Assembly (NCBI RefSeq): GCF_014844035.1
Contig: NZ_CP062159.1
Location: 2,728,001 to 2,792,000 of the forward strand
Origin: Flavobacterium sp. MDT1-60
GTDB taxonomy: Bacteria > Bacteroidota > Bacteroidia > Flavobacteriales > Flavobacteriaceae
Reading direction: 5' to 3'
Length of the DNA: 64,000 nt
Shown here: positions 1 through 8,261 of the stretch, piece after piece
Position numbering within the stretch: the first letter of the stretch is position 1
Layout: every line of letters starts with the position of its first letter
Translations under genes and position numbers: made by a program
Notes under the pieces: model-generated
The model's input: only the letters and a program-made list of their open reading frames with translations
The model's database searches: none
Told to the model about the DNA's origin: nothing

Positions 1-485
1 AAAAAATTTCCGCCGGTTCTGAAGGATTGCTATTCGTGCCTTATTTATTAGGTGAAAGAGCTCCAATTTGGGATGCAGCAGCACAAGGAGCTCTTTTAGG
101 AATACAGATTACCCACACTCAGGCACATTTGGTAAGGGCGACTTTAGAAGGTATTTTATTTGGACTCTTTCAGATTACAGAAATTTTACTACCCGATCCT
201 GAAAAAAGAAAACAAACCAAAATAATGGCCAGTGGTGGATTTGGTAAAAGTGAGCTTTGGCTCCAAATGGTTGCCGATATTTTTCAGATGCAGGTAGAAA
301 CCTCGCAAACTATTGAAGGTTCTGCCTGGGGCGCTGTCTTAATAGGTATGAAATCTATGGACAAAGATATTAGTTATGAAAACAATACCGGAAATACTTT
401 TTATCCTAATACAGATCATAAAAGTGTTTATGAAGCTGCTTTTACTAAGTTTAAAAAAGTGTATCCAATATTGAGAGATTTATAA
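1..485 (+). CDS. FGGY-family carbohydrate kinase, probable gluconokinase (C-terminal part)
   Basis: The gene is cut by the left edge; the frame enters at base 3 and gives the last 160 residues. They hold the second actin-like domain of FGGY kinases: the family stretch GLLFVPYLLGERAPIWD near the start and the glycine-rich nucleotide-pocket segment ASGGFGKSELWLQMVADIF about 75 residues on, followed by EGSAWGAVLIG. Family members phosphorylate sugars or sugar acids with ATP in the cytoplasm. The GERAPIWD form is common in gluconokinases, but substrate cannot be fixed from this part alone; xylulokinase is the alternative. A perfect 17-bp hairpin starts at the stop codon. Domain assignment is firm, substrate is inference. 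Confidence 0.8.
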   Translation, partial: KISAGSEGLLFVPYLLGERAPIWDAAAQGALLGIQITHTQAHLVRATLEGILFGLFQITEILLPDPEKRKQTKIMASGGFGKSELWLQMVADIFQMQVETSQTIEGSAWGAVLIGMKSMDKDISYENNTGNTFYPNTDHKSVYEAAFTKFKKVYPILRDL

Positions 486-528
486 AAGCCAGAACAATTT
501 CGAAAATTGTTGAAATTGTTCTGGCTTT
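485..528. terminator. Bidirectional hairpin between convergent genes
   Basis: Two perfectly complementary 17-base arms (485-501 and 512-528, beginning AAAGCCAGAACAATTTC) are separated by a 10-base loop. The hairpin lies between the FGGY kinase stop (+) and the stop of the lipoprotein gene (-). The T tract on the + side is short (CTTTAG), so it fits a shared terminator but not a textbook one. Confidence 0.65.
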
Positions 529-553
529 AGAATAAACGTTTATAAAGTGTTTT

Positions 554-1405
554 TTATTGAATAGTAATAGAGTACGTTAAAAACTTCCCATCAGGCTGTA
601 AAAATTTTATAGTGTGGATTCCTGTTGTTGTAGAGGTAAAATTATAGGTTGTTTGAATATTTCCAATGCTTTGAGTGCAGAGACATCCTTCATATTTAGC
701 TTTTACGGTTATCGTTTTTGTATTTCCTGAATTTGTTTCAGTAATAGCACTAAAGCCTCCACAGCCATTATGAACTACAAAAATCAATGGAATTGGAATT
801 ACCTGATTTCTATTTCCGCTATCGGGAACATTTGCCGACAGTACAGGAGCGTGTTCGTAAGATATGCAAACCTGATCAAATGTTTCTGTCCATTTTACAA
901 ATGAATATTTCATCATTTTAGTTTTCCAATACGTTTGTGATCCTTCAGGAATGCTTAAGGTGATACTTTTATATTCACTTAATCTGTCTTGCCATTTTAA
1001 TGAAGAAATTAAATTTAGCAAATCAGTTTGGTTGGCAGCATTCATTTCGAAATAACTATTCAGAATCATAGTTTTATTTTCTGTCTGATTAAAATAAACA
1101 GTATAAGGTGTAGCACTCCAGCCACTTGTTTTTATATAAGGTTTCTTGTTTAATTCGGCCATTAAATTACTAACTCCACTTTCTGCAGTATTCGAATTAT
1201 AAACAAAGCCACTCATTTGTCGAATATCAAATTTCAATTCGTTCAAGGTTTTAAATACTAAATTTAAATCAGCATCTTTTTTGATTCCGATAGCAAGATT
1301 TACTTCGGATGAATTTTCACCAGTTGGCGGAACATCTGAATTCGAATTCTCTGAAGAACAACTAAAAAATAATACTACAATAATTAAAGTTAAAATTTTT
1401 CTCAT
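554..1405 (-). CDS. Hypothetical lipoprotein
   Basis: 283 residues. The N-terminus MRKILTLIIVVLFFSCSSENSN is a lipoprotein signal with a plausible lipobox (FFSC, Cys at residue 16), so the mature protein should be lipid-anchored in the envelope. The body is predicted soluble, with a C-terminal part rich in Thr/Ser beta-type sequence containing a CLC pair (about residues 241-243) and ending TGIHTIKFLQPDGKFLTYSITIQ-like. I do not recognise a catalytic family. It is a single gene, convergent with the FGGY kinase and in the same direction as the VOC gene, 108 bp downstream of it. Function unknown. Confidence 0.7.
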   Translation of the reverse strand: MRKILTLIIVVLFFSCSSENSNSDVPPTGENSSEVNLAIGIKKDADLNLVFKTLNELKFDIRQMSGFVYNSNTAESGVSNLMAELNKKPYIKTSGWSATPYTVYFNQTENKTMILNSYFEMNAANQTDLLNLISSLKWQDRLSEYKSITLSIPEGSQTYWKTKMMKYSFVKWTETFDQVCISYEHAPVLSANVPDSGNRNQVIPIPLIFVVHNGCGGFSAITETNSGNTKTITVKAKYEGCLCTQSIGNIQTTYNFTSTTTGIHTIKFLQPDGKFLTYSITIQ

Positions 1406-1513
1406 TTTTTATTGATTTTACTATAAAGATGTGTTTTTAATTAAATGGTTGCGTTTGTTTAATAAATATATATGCTTTTTATGAAAATTTATATTGAATA
1501 TCACAATGCAATC

Positions 1514-1954
1514 TTATAGCTTTCCGCTGAATTTCGGATTATAATTTACCATCCACTGAACGGCAAATTTATCCGCAAACATTCCAAAGTAATTTCCTGA
1601 AGGGCCATCAATTAAGGGCATTTCAATTTTACCGCCTGCTGAAAGTCCGCTGAAAAGTTTATCGGCTTCTTCCTTGCTTTCTGCAATGATGGAAACAGTG
1701 TATCTGTTATCGGTTTCGTTGACTTTTCCCATAGCCTGCATGACGTCGCTTGCCATTAATACACCAGTTTTACCAATAGGCAAGGCAATGTGCATAATGC
1801 TGTTTTGATCATTCTCCGGTATTGGATATTGATCACTCGAGATGTCCCGATACCGACTGATATTGGCAAACTCGCCGCCAAAAACAGATTTGTAAAACGT
1901 AAAAGCTTCTTCGGCATTTCCGTTGAAATGTACATAAGGATTAATCGCTGCCAT
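1514..1954 (-). CDS. VOC-family (PhnB-like) protein
   Basis: 146 residues, a single vicinal-oxygen-chelate unit of the PhnB/3-demethylubiquinone-methyltransferase-like class: the opening NPYVHFNGNAEEAFTFYKSV is the family signature, followed by GGEFANISRY and NSIMHIALPIG, and it ends with FGMFADKFAVQWMVNY. These proteins have a glyoxalase/bleomycin-resistance fold, but most PhnB-like members have no assigned substrate. Last gene of an ArsR-SRPBCC-VOC operon; only 5 bp separate it from the SRPBCC stop. The set is a recurrent arrangement in Bacteroidetes; its inducer is unknown. Confidence 0.85.
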   Translation of the reverse strand: MAAINPYVHFNGNAEEAFTFYKSVFGGEFANISRYRDISSDQYPIPENDQNSIMHIALPIGKTGVLMASDVMQAMGKVNETDNRYTVSIIAESKEEADKLFSGLSAGGKIEMPLIDGPSGNYFGMFADKFAVQWMVNYNPKFSGKL

Positions 1955-1959
1955 AATTT

Positions 1960-2460
1960 CTATTTTTTAGATAATGTTTCCAATAATTTTTCTAATTTTT
2001 CAACAGACATTTTAAAGCCTTGTACAAAGCCCATTTCAATCATTTTCTCCAGACGTTCAAGCGATTCATTAAAAATGCTAATACTCACTTTTGTAATGCC
2101 GTTTTCTTCAGTAAAAGTATAATCCCAATCAGAACCCGGTAATTCGCGGTTTTCATTTTCGTCCGAAAATGTGTTGTACATTTTAAAATTGGTCTTTGGC
2201 GTAATAGAAGTAAATTCCTGAACCGCCCAGCGTTCCATGCCTTCCGGACTTACCATCGCGTAAAATCTTCGCCCGCCAACTTCAAAATTCATATGTTTTG
2301 TTCTGGCCGACCATGGTTTTGGTGCAACCCATTGATCCAAAAGTTCTGCTTTGGTAAAAGCATCCCAAACTAGCGGTAATTCTGCTGCAAATTCTCTTGT
2401 TATATATACCGTTTTCTTAGGTTTATCAACGGTAAAATCAAATAGCAAATCGTTTTTCAT
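1960..2460 (-). CDS. SRPBCC (AHSA1-like) domain protein
   Basis: 166 residues. The sequence [27 protein letters not shown], then [13 protein letters not shown], and [31 protein letters not shown] near the end are characteristic of the AHSA1/START-like superfamily, a helix-grip fold with a deep hydrophobic ligand pocket. Such proteins paired with a small ArsR regulator are common in bacteria; they are thought to bind or process a small hydrophobic ligand but rarely have known activity. The start codon overlaps the ArsR stop by 4 bases (ATGA), so translation is probably coupled. Confidence 0.88.
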   Translation of the reverse strand: MKNDLLFDFTVDKPKKTVYITREFAAELPLVWDAFTKAELLDQWVAPKPWSARTKHMNFEVGGRRFYAMVSPEGMERWAVQEFTSITPKTNFKMYNTFSDENENRELPGSDWDYTFTEENGITKVSISIFNESLERLEKMIEMGFVQGFKMSVEKLEKLLETLSKK

Positions 2461-2777
2461 TTTTTCTGTTTTTTTAGTGTTACTAATAGTTCATCTAGCT
2501 GATTAAACTTGGTTTCCCAAATTTCTCTGAATTGTTTGATCCATTTATCAATCTCTTTCATCTTTTCTATTTCAAGTGAATAGTAAATTTCTCTGCCACG
2601 CTGTTCTTGTTTTACTAAATCACATTCCGTAAGGATGCGAAGGTGTTTAGAAACAGATTGGCGTGTCGTATTAAAGTTCTCCGCAATGGCATTTGGTGTC
2701 ATTGCCTGTAGCGCAATCAAGGTTAGAATAGACCTTCTTGTCGGATCGGCTATTGCCTGAAAAATGTCTCGTCTCAT
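2457..2777 (-). CDS. ArsR-family winged-helix transcriptional regulator
   Basis: 106 residues, the usual ArsR/SmtB length. The opening [20 protein letters not shown] and the recognition helix [20 protein letters not shown], followed by the wing [12 protein letters not shown], identify the family. No metal-binding CxC motif is seen in the recognition region, so it is probably of the non-metal type paired with SRPBCC proteins. First gene of the operon. A strong promoter lies at 2812-2842 with a perfect inverted repeat around its -7 box, which suggests that the protein represses its own operon. Confidence 0.9.
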   Translation of the reverse strand: MRRDIFQAIADPTRRSILTLIALQAMTPNAIAENFNTTRQSVSKHLRILTECDLVKQEQRGREIYYSLEIEKMKEIDKWIKQFREIWETKFNQLDELLVTLKKQKK

Positions 2778-2806
2778 AGTGTCGCAATTTAATTATGAAG
2801 CCAATC

Positions 2807-2842
2807 AGTTGCAAATATAAGTGCAACTATTCGGTTTCGCAA
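2807..2842 (-). promoter_or_regulatory. Promoter of the ArsR operon with overlapping operator
   Basis: On the minus strand TTG (2842-2840), 20 bases, then TATATTTG (2819-2812) match the flavobacterial consensus TTG-N17-23-TAnnTTTG. The 7-base arms AGTTGCA (2807-2813) and TGCAACT (2822-2828) form a perfect inverted repeat that straddles the -7 box, where a bound dimer would block initiation. The arsR start codon is 35 bases downstream of the -7 box. Confidence 0.65.
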
Positions 2843-2854
2843 ATTTTTTGATGA

Positions 2855-3102
2855 TTTTTTTCCACCATATAAGTGATATAAGAAATTTAAGTTTTGGTAC
2901 GTAAGCTAAAGTCTTAGAAATATAAGTTTTGATTTTGCGAAAGAAAATCTCACAATCCAGATAGTTATCGGAAATGAAGTCGCGAAGTTTTTGTTTTTAA
3001 GTTATTCCTTCGATAGCAAAAAAATAACAACGCTTATATTTCTAAAATTTTAATCTTTACCCAAAGCTTAAATTACCTTATATGACTTATATGGTAAATT
3101 AA
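2855..3102. repeat. Large palindromic repeat, copy A
   Basis: About 245 bp with imperfect ~70-base terminal inverted repeats. The left arm begins with a T run, then CCACCATATAAGTGATATAA, and passes AGAAATATAAG. The right arm ends CCTTATATGACTTATATGGT. The middle ~100 bases are unrelated to copy B. It lies between the arsR promoter and the DUF1080 gene. No ORF is inside, so it resembles a MITE- or REP-like element. Boundaries are approximate. Confidence 0.7.
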
Positions 3103-3182
3103 GTTTGGCGCGAATGCGATTATTCACGCGAATCAATATTTATCGTAAATTGACTAACTTTAATTTCCAAAAAAAAAACTTT

Positions 3183-4157
3183 ATGAACCAGAAAACCACA
3201 AGCCAATCATTCGCTAATTTCTTTAGCAAGAATAAGGGAATGAGCTTATTATTTATTTTTCTTATAACTATAATCAGCAATACTCTTTATGCAGTCGAAA
3301 AAGACACTCTGAAAGGCAGTTGGGACATAACAATTGATGTCGACGGAAAACCGGCGCCAGCCTGGCTTGAAATCAGGCGCTCGGGTCGAACAACGCTTGT
3401 TGGGCAATTTATGTGCGTAGTAGGCAGCGCCCGCCCTATATCTGAAATCCATTTGAAAGATGGAAAATTTAGTTTTGCAATACCAAAGCAATGGGAGAAT
3501 GGAAGCAACGATCTTCGTGTGGAAGGTAAAATTGAAGGTGAAAAAATATTCGGAACCCTCCAGACTGTTGATGGCAAAACGCAAAGCTGGACGGGTGTTC
3601 GTGCGCCTACACTTCGTCGTACTGCTGCACCCGTTTGGGGCAAACCGATTCACCTTATCAAAGACAATTCAATAAAAGATTGGCACACAGAAGGCACCAG
3701 TCAATGGGTTGTAGAAAATGGTATTTTACGCAGTCCAAAATCGGGTGTCAATCTCGTGACCAACGAGAAATTTAATGATTTTAAACTCCATATAGAATTT
3801 CGTATTCCAAAAGGCAGTAATAGCGGCGTATATCTTCGCGGTCGCTACGAAGTGCAGGTAACCGACGGCAAGGGAATGGAACCTGCTTTGGATCAAATGG
3901 GAGCCATTTATGGGCTTCTGGTTCCAAATGAAATGGTTGCTAAAGAAGCCGGCGAATGGAATACATATGATATTACCCTGATCGGTAAAATGGTAACCGT
4001 TGTTGCTAATGGTAAAACCGTAATCAACAATCAGTATATTCCCGGAATTACCGGCGGAGCCATAGACAGCAACGAAGCAGAACCTGGACCAATATTTCTT
4101 CAGGGTGATCACGGTCCTGTAGAATACCGCAATATTATCATAACACCAGCTAAATAA
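3183..4157 (+). CDS. DUF1080 (3-keto-disaccharide hydrolase-type) secreted protein
   Basis: The reading frame is open further upstream (TTG at 3105), but ATG 3183 is the credible start because it gives a signal peptide (KGMSLLFIFLITIISNTLYA) and 324 residues. After a ~130-residue N-terminal beta domain (WDITIDVDGKPAPAWLEI), the C-terminal half is a DUF1080 domain: KDWHTEGTSQWVVENGIL, then FKLHIEFRIPKGSNSGVYLR and EWNTYDITLIGK, ending with the usual PVEYRNI. DUF1080 members have a concanavalin-like lectin fold and several hydrolyse 3-keto-glycosides. Base composition is visibly more G+C rich than its neighbours (about half at 3361-3420) and palindromic repeats bracket it on both sides, so acquisition by transfer is plausible. 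Confidence 0.8.
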   Translation: MNQKTTSQSFANFFSKNKGMSLLFIFLITIISNTLYAVEKDTLKGSWDITIDVDGKPAPAWLEIRRSGRTTLVGQFMCVVGSARPISEIHLKDGKFSFAIPKQWENGSNDLRVEGKIEGEKIFGTLQTVDGKTQSWTGVRAPTLRRTAAPVWGKPIHLIKDNSIKDWHTEGTSQWVVENGILRSPKSGVNLVTNEKFNDFKLHIEFRIPKGSNSGVYLRGRYEVQVTDGKGMEPALDQMGAIYGLLVPNEMVAKEAGEWNTYDITLIGKMVTVVANGKTVINNQYIPGITGGAIDSNEAEPGPIFLQGDHGPVEYRNIIITPAK

Positions 4158-4159
4158 TT

Positions 4160-4390
4160 TTTTTCCACCATATAAGTCATATAAGAAAATTTAAGTTTTT
4201 GTGCGCAGGATAAAAGCTTAGGAATATAAGTTTGTTTTTATTTCTTTTCGGAAAGAAATTACGAAAAGGCGTAAAGTTTTTAATGCTATTTCTTTGCAAT
4301 AGCAAAGAAAATATCAAAGCTTATATTTCTAAAATTTTAAACTCAACCCAAACCTTAAATTACCTTATATGACTTATATGGTGGAAATTT
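4160..4390. repeat. Large palindromic repeat, copy B
   Basis: About 230 bp, same family and orientation as the element before the DUF1080 gene. The left arm starts TTTTTTCCACCATATAAGTC; the right arm ends CTTATATGACTTATATGGTGG followed by AAATTTTTTT. The outer ~25 bases on each side are almost perfect inverted repeats, and the arms extend ~70 bases. It fills the gap between the convergent DUF1080 and cupin stops, where the hairpin could also end transcription both ways. Confidence 0.75.
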
Positions 4391-4392
4391 TT

Positions 4393-4737
4393 TTACTTCA
4401 ATATAACAACTTCCTCCGGGACTTTAAACAACAATACACAACCGTTTTTCGAAAAGACCGAGTGCGTACTTCCGGGTGGCATGTACATATAATCGCCTTT
4501 TTTGAGTTCGTCTTTTCCAGAGCGGACTTCGCCTTCGACAACATAAATTTCTTCTCCTGCGGGGTGAATGTGATTGGGGTACGAAGTGCCGGCTTCAAAT
4601 TTTAATAAAAAGGCATTGGGTCTGTTTGTGGCTTCATCAAAAGATAATGCCTTTGAATAAATACCATCCGTATTTACACCTTCTTCAATAAGAGGTTTCC
4701 AGTCTATTTCACTGCTTTTTGTGATTTGTTTTTCCAT
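4393..4737 (-). CDS. Small cupin-domain protein
   Basis: 114 residues, one cupin barrel. Motif 1 is YPNHIHPAGEEIYVVEGEV (two His and a Glu for metal) and motif 2 is GDYMYMPPGSTHSVFS (His), so the metal set HxH-E-H is complete. Related single-cupin proteins include ChrR-type anti-sigma C-terminal domains and small dioxygenase-like enzymes; the substrate cannot be read from sequence. It starts 12 bp after the DoxX stop and is probably the last gene of a unit with DoxX. Confidence 0.8.
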   Translation of the reverse strand: MEKQITKSSEIDWKPLIEEGVNTDGIYSKALSFDEATNRPNAFLLKFEAGTSYPNHIHPAGEEIYVVEGEVRSGKDELKKGDYMYMPPGSTHSVFSKNGCVLLFKVPEEVVILK

Positions 4738-4749
4738 TGTACTTCCGTT

Positions 4750-5181
4750 TTAATTGTTTTTATTTTTCATACTAATTTCATCTAAACTCCATTTGCAGTT
4801 TTTCATAGTCGCCAAAAGAAAAGCGCCCATAGCAAATACAAATACAGAATAATCAAGCGGATCTTTTACGCCAAAAGAATACGTCATGGCAAGTGCAAAC
4901 AGCAAAGTCAAAATTGACGCAGCAAAAGAAGCCAATCGGGTTTGATAACCAACCAATAGGAGTAAAGCCAAAACCGATTCGGCAATAGTGGCGATGATGG
5001 CGATTGTTGGAATACAATTTTTTGGTGCGAAGGAATTTACTTTTTCGGCGTAAGTCAGAAAATTTTCCCAGCCCGAAGAATAATTTCCCCAAAATCCTAA
5101 CCGACTCGAAACAGCGGACATAAATCCTGCTGCTAATGCAATACGCAAAAGAAAAGCTGCATAATCCTGATATCTTTTCAT
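4750..5181 (-). CDS. DoxX-family membrane protein
   Basis: 143 residues with four likely transmembrane segments (about residues 8-25, 55-80, 84-104 and 110-130). The pattern YAAFLLRIALAAGFMSAVSSR, then ATIAESVLALLLLVGYQTRLASFAASILTLLFALAM, is that of DoxX/DoxD-like inner membrane proteins. Their role is poorly defined; some are linked to thiol or redox homeostasis. It lies between an AraC regulator upstream and a cupin gene 12 bp downstream, all on the minus strand. Confidence 0.85.
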   Translation of the reverse strand: MKRYQDYAAFLLRIALAAGFMSAVSSRLGFWGNYSSGWENFLTYAEKVNSFAPKNCIPTIAIIATIAESVLALLLLVGYQTRLASFAASILTLLFALAMTYSFGVKDPLDYSVFVFAMGAFLLATMKNCKWSLDEISMKNKNN

Positions 5182-5267
5182 ATACTAATTTGTTAGTAAT
5201 TATTGAGATACAAAGATGTTGCAAGTAGGCTTGCTAAAGAATAGAGAATTCCGGAAAAAGCATGTAA

Positions 5268-6062
5268 TTACAAATTAACCGCTTTCCCTTTAAATGATTT
5301 TGGAGAAATCTCCGTGTGTTTTTTGAAGAAATTTGAAAAATAAAAAGGATCATTAAAACCCAAAGCATAAGCCACTTCTTTCACCGAAAGCTTTTCATAA
5401 GTAAAAAGCCTTTTAGCCTCAGAAATAACCAACCCGAAGATGACATTTTGTGCCGTTTTGTTGGTGTGGAGTTTCGAAAGTTCATTTAGTTTGGACTCGG
5501 TAGTACCAATTAAAGCTGCGATTTCGTTTACCGATAAATTCTTTTCGAAATTCTGCAAAGTGGTTTCCAGAAAATGCAGAAAAAGCGCATCGGGTTTGTA
5601 GATTTCGTCGCCGCGATTAATTTTGGTGCGGTTGATTTCAATCAAAATCAATTCGATTCGGCTGTGAATAGAAATTAAATATTGATACGGCGTTTCGGTA
5701 ATTTCTTTGCTGATTTCCTCTAATTCCCTAACAATAATTTCAGGATGATCCACGGTAATCATTTCGTTCATTGCAAAATGGCAAAATAAACCGTTGTGGA
5801 AAATCAATTCCATATCATTATCATCCTTACAAAAGAAAGCGTAGGTAAATTCCAGAACAAATCCGGTTGCATTCCGGATGTTTTTGAAATAATGAATTTG
5901 CCCGGAAGTAATGGTAATAACAGCGTTTTCGGTCAGTATAAATTCATTTTCATCGACAGAAATAGTCGTTGTACCTGAAGTACAAAAAACTAAAACGTAT
6001 TTTAAAACACGTCTCGGATTTTCTAAATCTGTCGCCTGATCAAATGTTTTTATCGAAACCAT
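5268..6062 (-). CDS. AraC-family transcriptional regulator
   Basis: 264 residues. The N-terminal ~150 residues form a cupin-like sensor (SIKTFDQATDLENPRR..., TSGTTTISVDENEFIL). The C-terminal ~100 residues carry two helix-turn-helix motifs, the second with the AraC signature LSVKEVAYALGFNDPFYFSNFFKKHTEISPKSF. The gene starts a minus-strand run AraC-DoxX-cupin (87 bp to DoxX), so local control of those two genes is likely. The effector is unknown. Confidence 0.88.
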   Translation of the reverse strand: MVSIKTFDQATDLENPRRVLKYVLVFCTSGTTTISVDENEFILTENAVITITSGQIHYFKNIRNATGFVLEFTYAFFCKDDNDMELIFHNGLFCHFAMNEMITVDHPEIIVRELEEISKEITETPYQYLISIHSRIELILIEINRTKINRGDEIYKPDALFLHFLETTLQNFEKNLSVNEIAALIGTTESKLNELSKLHTNKTAQNVIFGLVISEAKRLFTYEKLSVKEVAYALGFNDPFYFSNFFKKHTEISPKSFKGKAVNL

Positions 6063-6412
6063 AGTGGGAATAATTCTTTATCAAAAATAAGATTTATTTC
6101 GCAGAGTTGTTTTTTAAGGCTTGTGAATTAATCTCTCAAAGTCGCGAAGACGCAAAGTTTTATGGTTTCACAGAGCTGCTCGAAGAAGGCACAGAGATTC
6201 GCAAAGTTTTTTGTTTAAGGCTTGTGAATTAATCTCGCAAAGGCACAGAGTCGCAAAGTTTTTATTCTCATTTTTAAGTAAACACAATTGTCACCCTGAG
6301 CGAAGTCGAAGGCTTTTGAAAACAAAATTTTCTCATTTAAGAATAGGTTTTTAAAATTTATTACATCAGATATTTTGACATATTTATCTTATTTTTACAA
6401 AAACAAAACCCT
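6063..6412. other. Intergenic stretch with degenerate dispersed repeats
   Basis: 350 bases without a gene. Two copies of a unit containing TAAGGCTTGTGAATTAATCT followed by CGCAAAGTTTT-like text lie at about 6115-6165 and 6215-6262, and 6291-6312 reads GTCACCCTGAGCGAAGTCGA, a phrase recurring in intergenic repeats of flavobacteria. Similar 'cacagag...cgcaaag' text recurs at about 11200-11240 and 18070-18180. No promoter could be set with confidence. Confidence 0.5.
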
Positions 6413-6622
6413 ATGATCAAAATAAATTATAAAATTCAATTTGCTCTATTTGTTCTTTGCTTGTTCTTTATTGGTCTGGGTATATTCGAAACTCTAGACG
6501 AAGGATTAAAAACAGGCGTAGCTCTTTTTTGGCAAATTTCTCATTTTGTTCCGTTCGTAATGTCAGCAATTATTTTTGGTAATAATATATATACCAGACG
6601 AGTTGAAAATTTTAAAAATTAG
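6413..6622 (+). CDS. Small two-helix membrane protein, unknown function
   Basis: 69 residues. Two hydrophobic segments (about residues 10-27 and 40-60), separated by a short polar stretch with acidic residues (ETLDEG), predict a small inner membrane protein with a basic C-terminal tail (TRRVENFKN). ATG start, stop TAG at 6620. An AT-rich promoter-like stretch (TTTTGACATATTTATCTTAT) lies about 40 bases upstream but matches the consensus only partly. It stands alone between repeats. No family recognised. Confidence 0.6.
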   Translation: MIKINYKIQFALFVLCLFFIGLGIFETLDEGLKTGVALFWQISHFVPFVMSAIIFGNNIYTRRVENFKN

Positions 6623-6644
6623 ATAACGCTTTAGAAGTTTTAGG

Positions 6645-6745
6645 AGCTGATCCCGCTATCCGTTACAATCTTTTGTGTCTCGTTAAAGAAACGAGACACA
6701 AAAGGATTTCCTCCCGAAGCCTCGGGACTATCAGGGCTAGGGGAC
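6645..6745. repeat. Dispersed repeat with hairpin, copy 1
   Basis: Contains the perfect 14-bp stem TTTTGTGTCTCGTT (6671-6684)/AACGAGACACAAAA (6690-6703), and the palindrome TCCCGAAGCCTCGGGA (6712-6727). Its reverse complement (CTAGCCC...CGGGAGGAAATCCTTTTGTG...ACAAAAGATTG...AGC.GGA) matches the stretch at 17785-17870, so it is one member of a dispersed family. The hairpin may also terminate the small membrane protein gene just upstream. Confidence 0.6.
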
Positions 6746-6788
6746 TCGATTCATAAGAAGGTTTGATTTTTTAAAAATTAGTAAATCC

Positions 6789-7562
6789 TTATGAAACAAA
6801 ATCAAATCCATAGTAAATTGACTCAAAGACAGCAATTGAAATTATCCATTTTAAGTCTTCGCTATCTGTGGTATCAATCGAATGTATTAAGGAATAAGAC
6901 GGTCCGGCTTCTCTAAAATCCAGCCTGGTTTTATAATTACTCCCAGACCTGCTTGGCTTGTAATATTGAGTTTTTACAATCGTTTTTCGGTCTGAATTTC
7001 TATTTATTTCCGCTATTATTTTTGAATGAATTTCTATTTTATAAGAAGGTTGATTAGATGAGTTTTGTCGATTGCAAATTCCAATTTGTTTGTGTAACGA
7101 ATCCAGTATTATCGAGTTGTTTATTATTTTACCTAAATAAACATCATCAAAAAAGAACATCTTTTCATTGTTATAAAATTCAATATAAATTTTAAAGTCA
7201 GTAGAGCTTGCAACTATTCTGGTATTAGCATAAAGTCCTCTGTCTATTCTTTGGAAGGCTATTATAGCCGAACCATCATTTGAATATAAATGCCCCGTTA
7301 ATCTGTTTGACATTGATTTTGCAAACGAATAGGTCAGATAATTAGTTATATCCTGTGGTGTATAATTTTTCCAATTCTGAATATCCTTTTTTAATTCTTG
7401 TACCTTTTCCTCCATTTTTACTTTTTCATTTTGTAAAAATTGAGGTGTTTTCTTTTCTGTTGATCGTTTTATGACATAAAATATTAAAAATGCGATTGCC
7501 CCAACAGGTATTAGTGCTAGAACGAACATTAGTATTCCAAAAAGAATTAGAATTGTATCCAT
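6789..7562 (-). CDS. Hypothetical membrane-anchored protein
   Basis: 257 residues. Residues 3-33 are strongly hydrophobic (ILILFGILMFVLALIPVGAI...) and are followed by a basic stop (KRSTEKK) and a short charged heptad-like helix (EKVKMEEKVQELKKDIQNW). The remaining ~190 residues look globular and cytoplasmic, with no motif I recognise. It is the distal member of four consecutive minus-strand genes with gaps of 34, 59 and 31 bp, probably one operon. Function unknown. Confidence 0.55.
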   Translation of the reverse strand: MDTILILFGILMFVLALIPVGAIAFLIFYVIKRSTEKKTPQFLQNEKVKMEEKVQELKKDIQNWKNYTPQDITNYLTYSFAKSMSNRLTGHLYSNDGSAIIAFQRIDRGLYANTRIVASSTDFKIYIEFYNNEKMFFFDDVYLGKIINNSIILDSLHKQIGICNRQNSSNQPSYKIEIHSKIIAEINRNSDRKTIVKTQYYKPSRSGSNYKTRLDFREAGPSYSLIHSIDTTDSEDLKWIISIAVFESIYYGFDFVS

Positions 7563-7596
7563 ATTTATTTAGGTAGGTTTTATTTTTTAAAGAAAT

Positions 7597-8202
7597 TTAA
7601 TTGGATCGCAGAATAATAAAAAGTATTACAACTATGATCCCAATTATGATTTCTGGACTAACTTCATTAAAAAATTTAGGTTTTTGAGAGAAAGAATATA
7701 CTATTGCTGTCATAATAGAGATTGCAAATAATAATAGAAACCCCATCTTTCCATCCTTATTATCCACTTTATTTCTGCATTGGATATTTAAATATTCCTT
7801 ATCGTTTTTTATAAGTGAATGAATTTTACAAGCAGTTTCAGCATCAAAGTCTTCTATGTCCTCTTTTAAAATCGCAATTGAAATGGTATCTCCCGCTTTT
7901 ATTTCGTTAAGTATTTCATTTCTATTGGCACAACGATAATCAAAATTTTCTATCTCAAAAGTAGACCAGTTATCTACACATTTGAATTCTATCCATCTTC
8001 GACCACGTTTTCCTTTAGTTTCTTTGAATTTAGGAACTTGGGAAGTTATTAGATTTTCATAAACTTCAAGGTCTGATTGTTTTATTATGTAACTTCCGGT
8101 TATCACTTTCATAAAGAAATATGTTCCAACAATTAAGCATAATATAGCTACCGCTAAATAATCTTTTTGTTTTTTCTCCCAATCTTCAGGATTATCAGCC
8201 AT
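7597..8202 (-). CDS. Hypothetical membrane protein
   Basis: 201 residues with a likely membrane segment near the N-terminus (about residues 16-34), a ~110-residue soluble part, and two more hydrophobic segments at the C-terminus (about 153-171 and 182-199). The soluble part includes GKRGRRWIEFKCVDNWSTFE, an AGDTISIAI strand and two cysteines. No family recognised. Third member of the four-gene minus-strand run. Confidence 0.55.
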   Translation of the reverse strand: MADNPEDWEKKQKDYLAVAILCLIVGTYFFMKVITGSYIIKQSDLEVYENLITSQVPKFKETKGKRGRRWIEFKCVDNWSTFEIENFDYRCANRNEILNEIKAGDTISIAILKEDIEDFDAETACKIHSLIKNDKEYLNIQCRNKVDNKDGKMGFLLLFAISIMTAIVYSFSQKPKFFNEVSPEIIIGIIVVILFIILRSN

Positions 8203-8261
8203 AAATTTTTAATGGAATATTTAGTTGTTTTTTAATTTAGTTACTTCTATTTTCTGTTTTT

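Noticed and set aside
3249..3653. Antisense open frames within the DUF1080 gene
   Set aside because: Shadows caused by the higher G+C content of that gene; no family features.
6110..6262. Repeated 'cgcaaag' units considered as a CRISPR array
   Set aside because: The units are irregular, few, without constant repeat length or unique spacers, and no cas gene is near.
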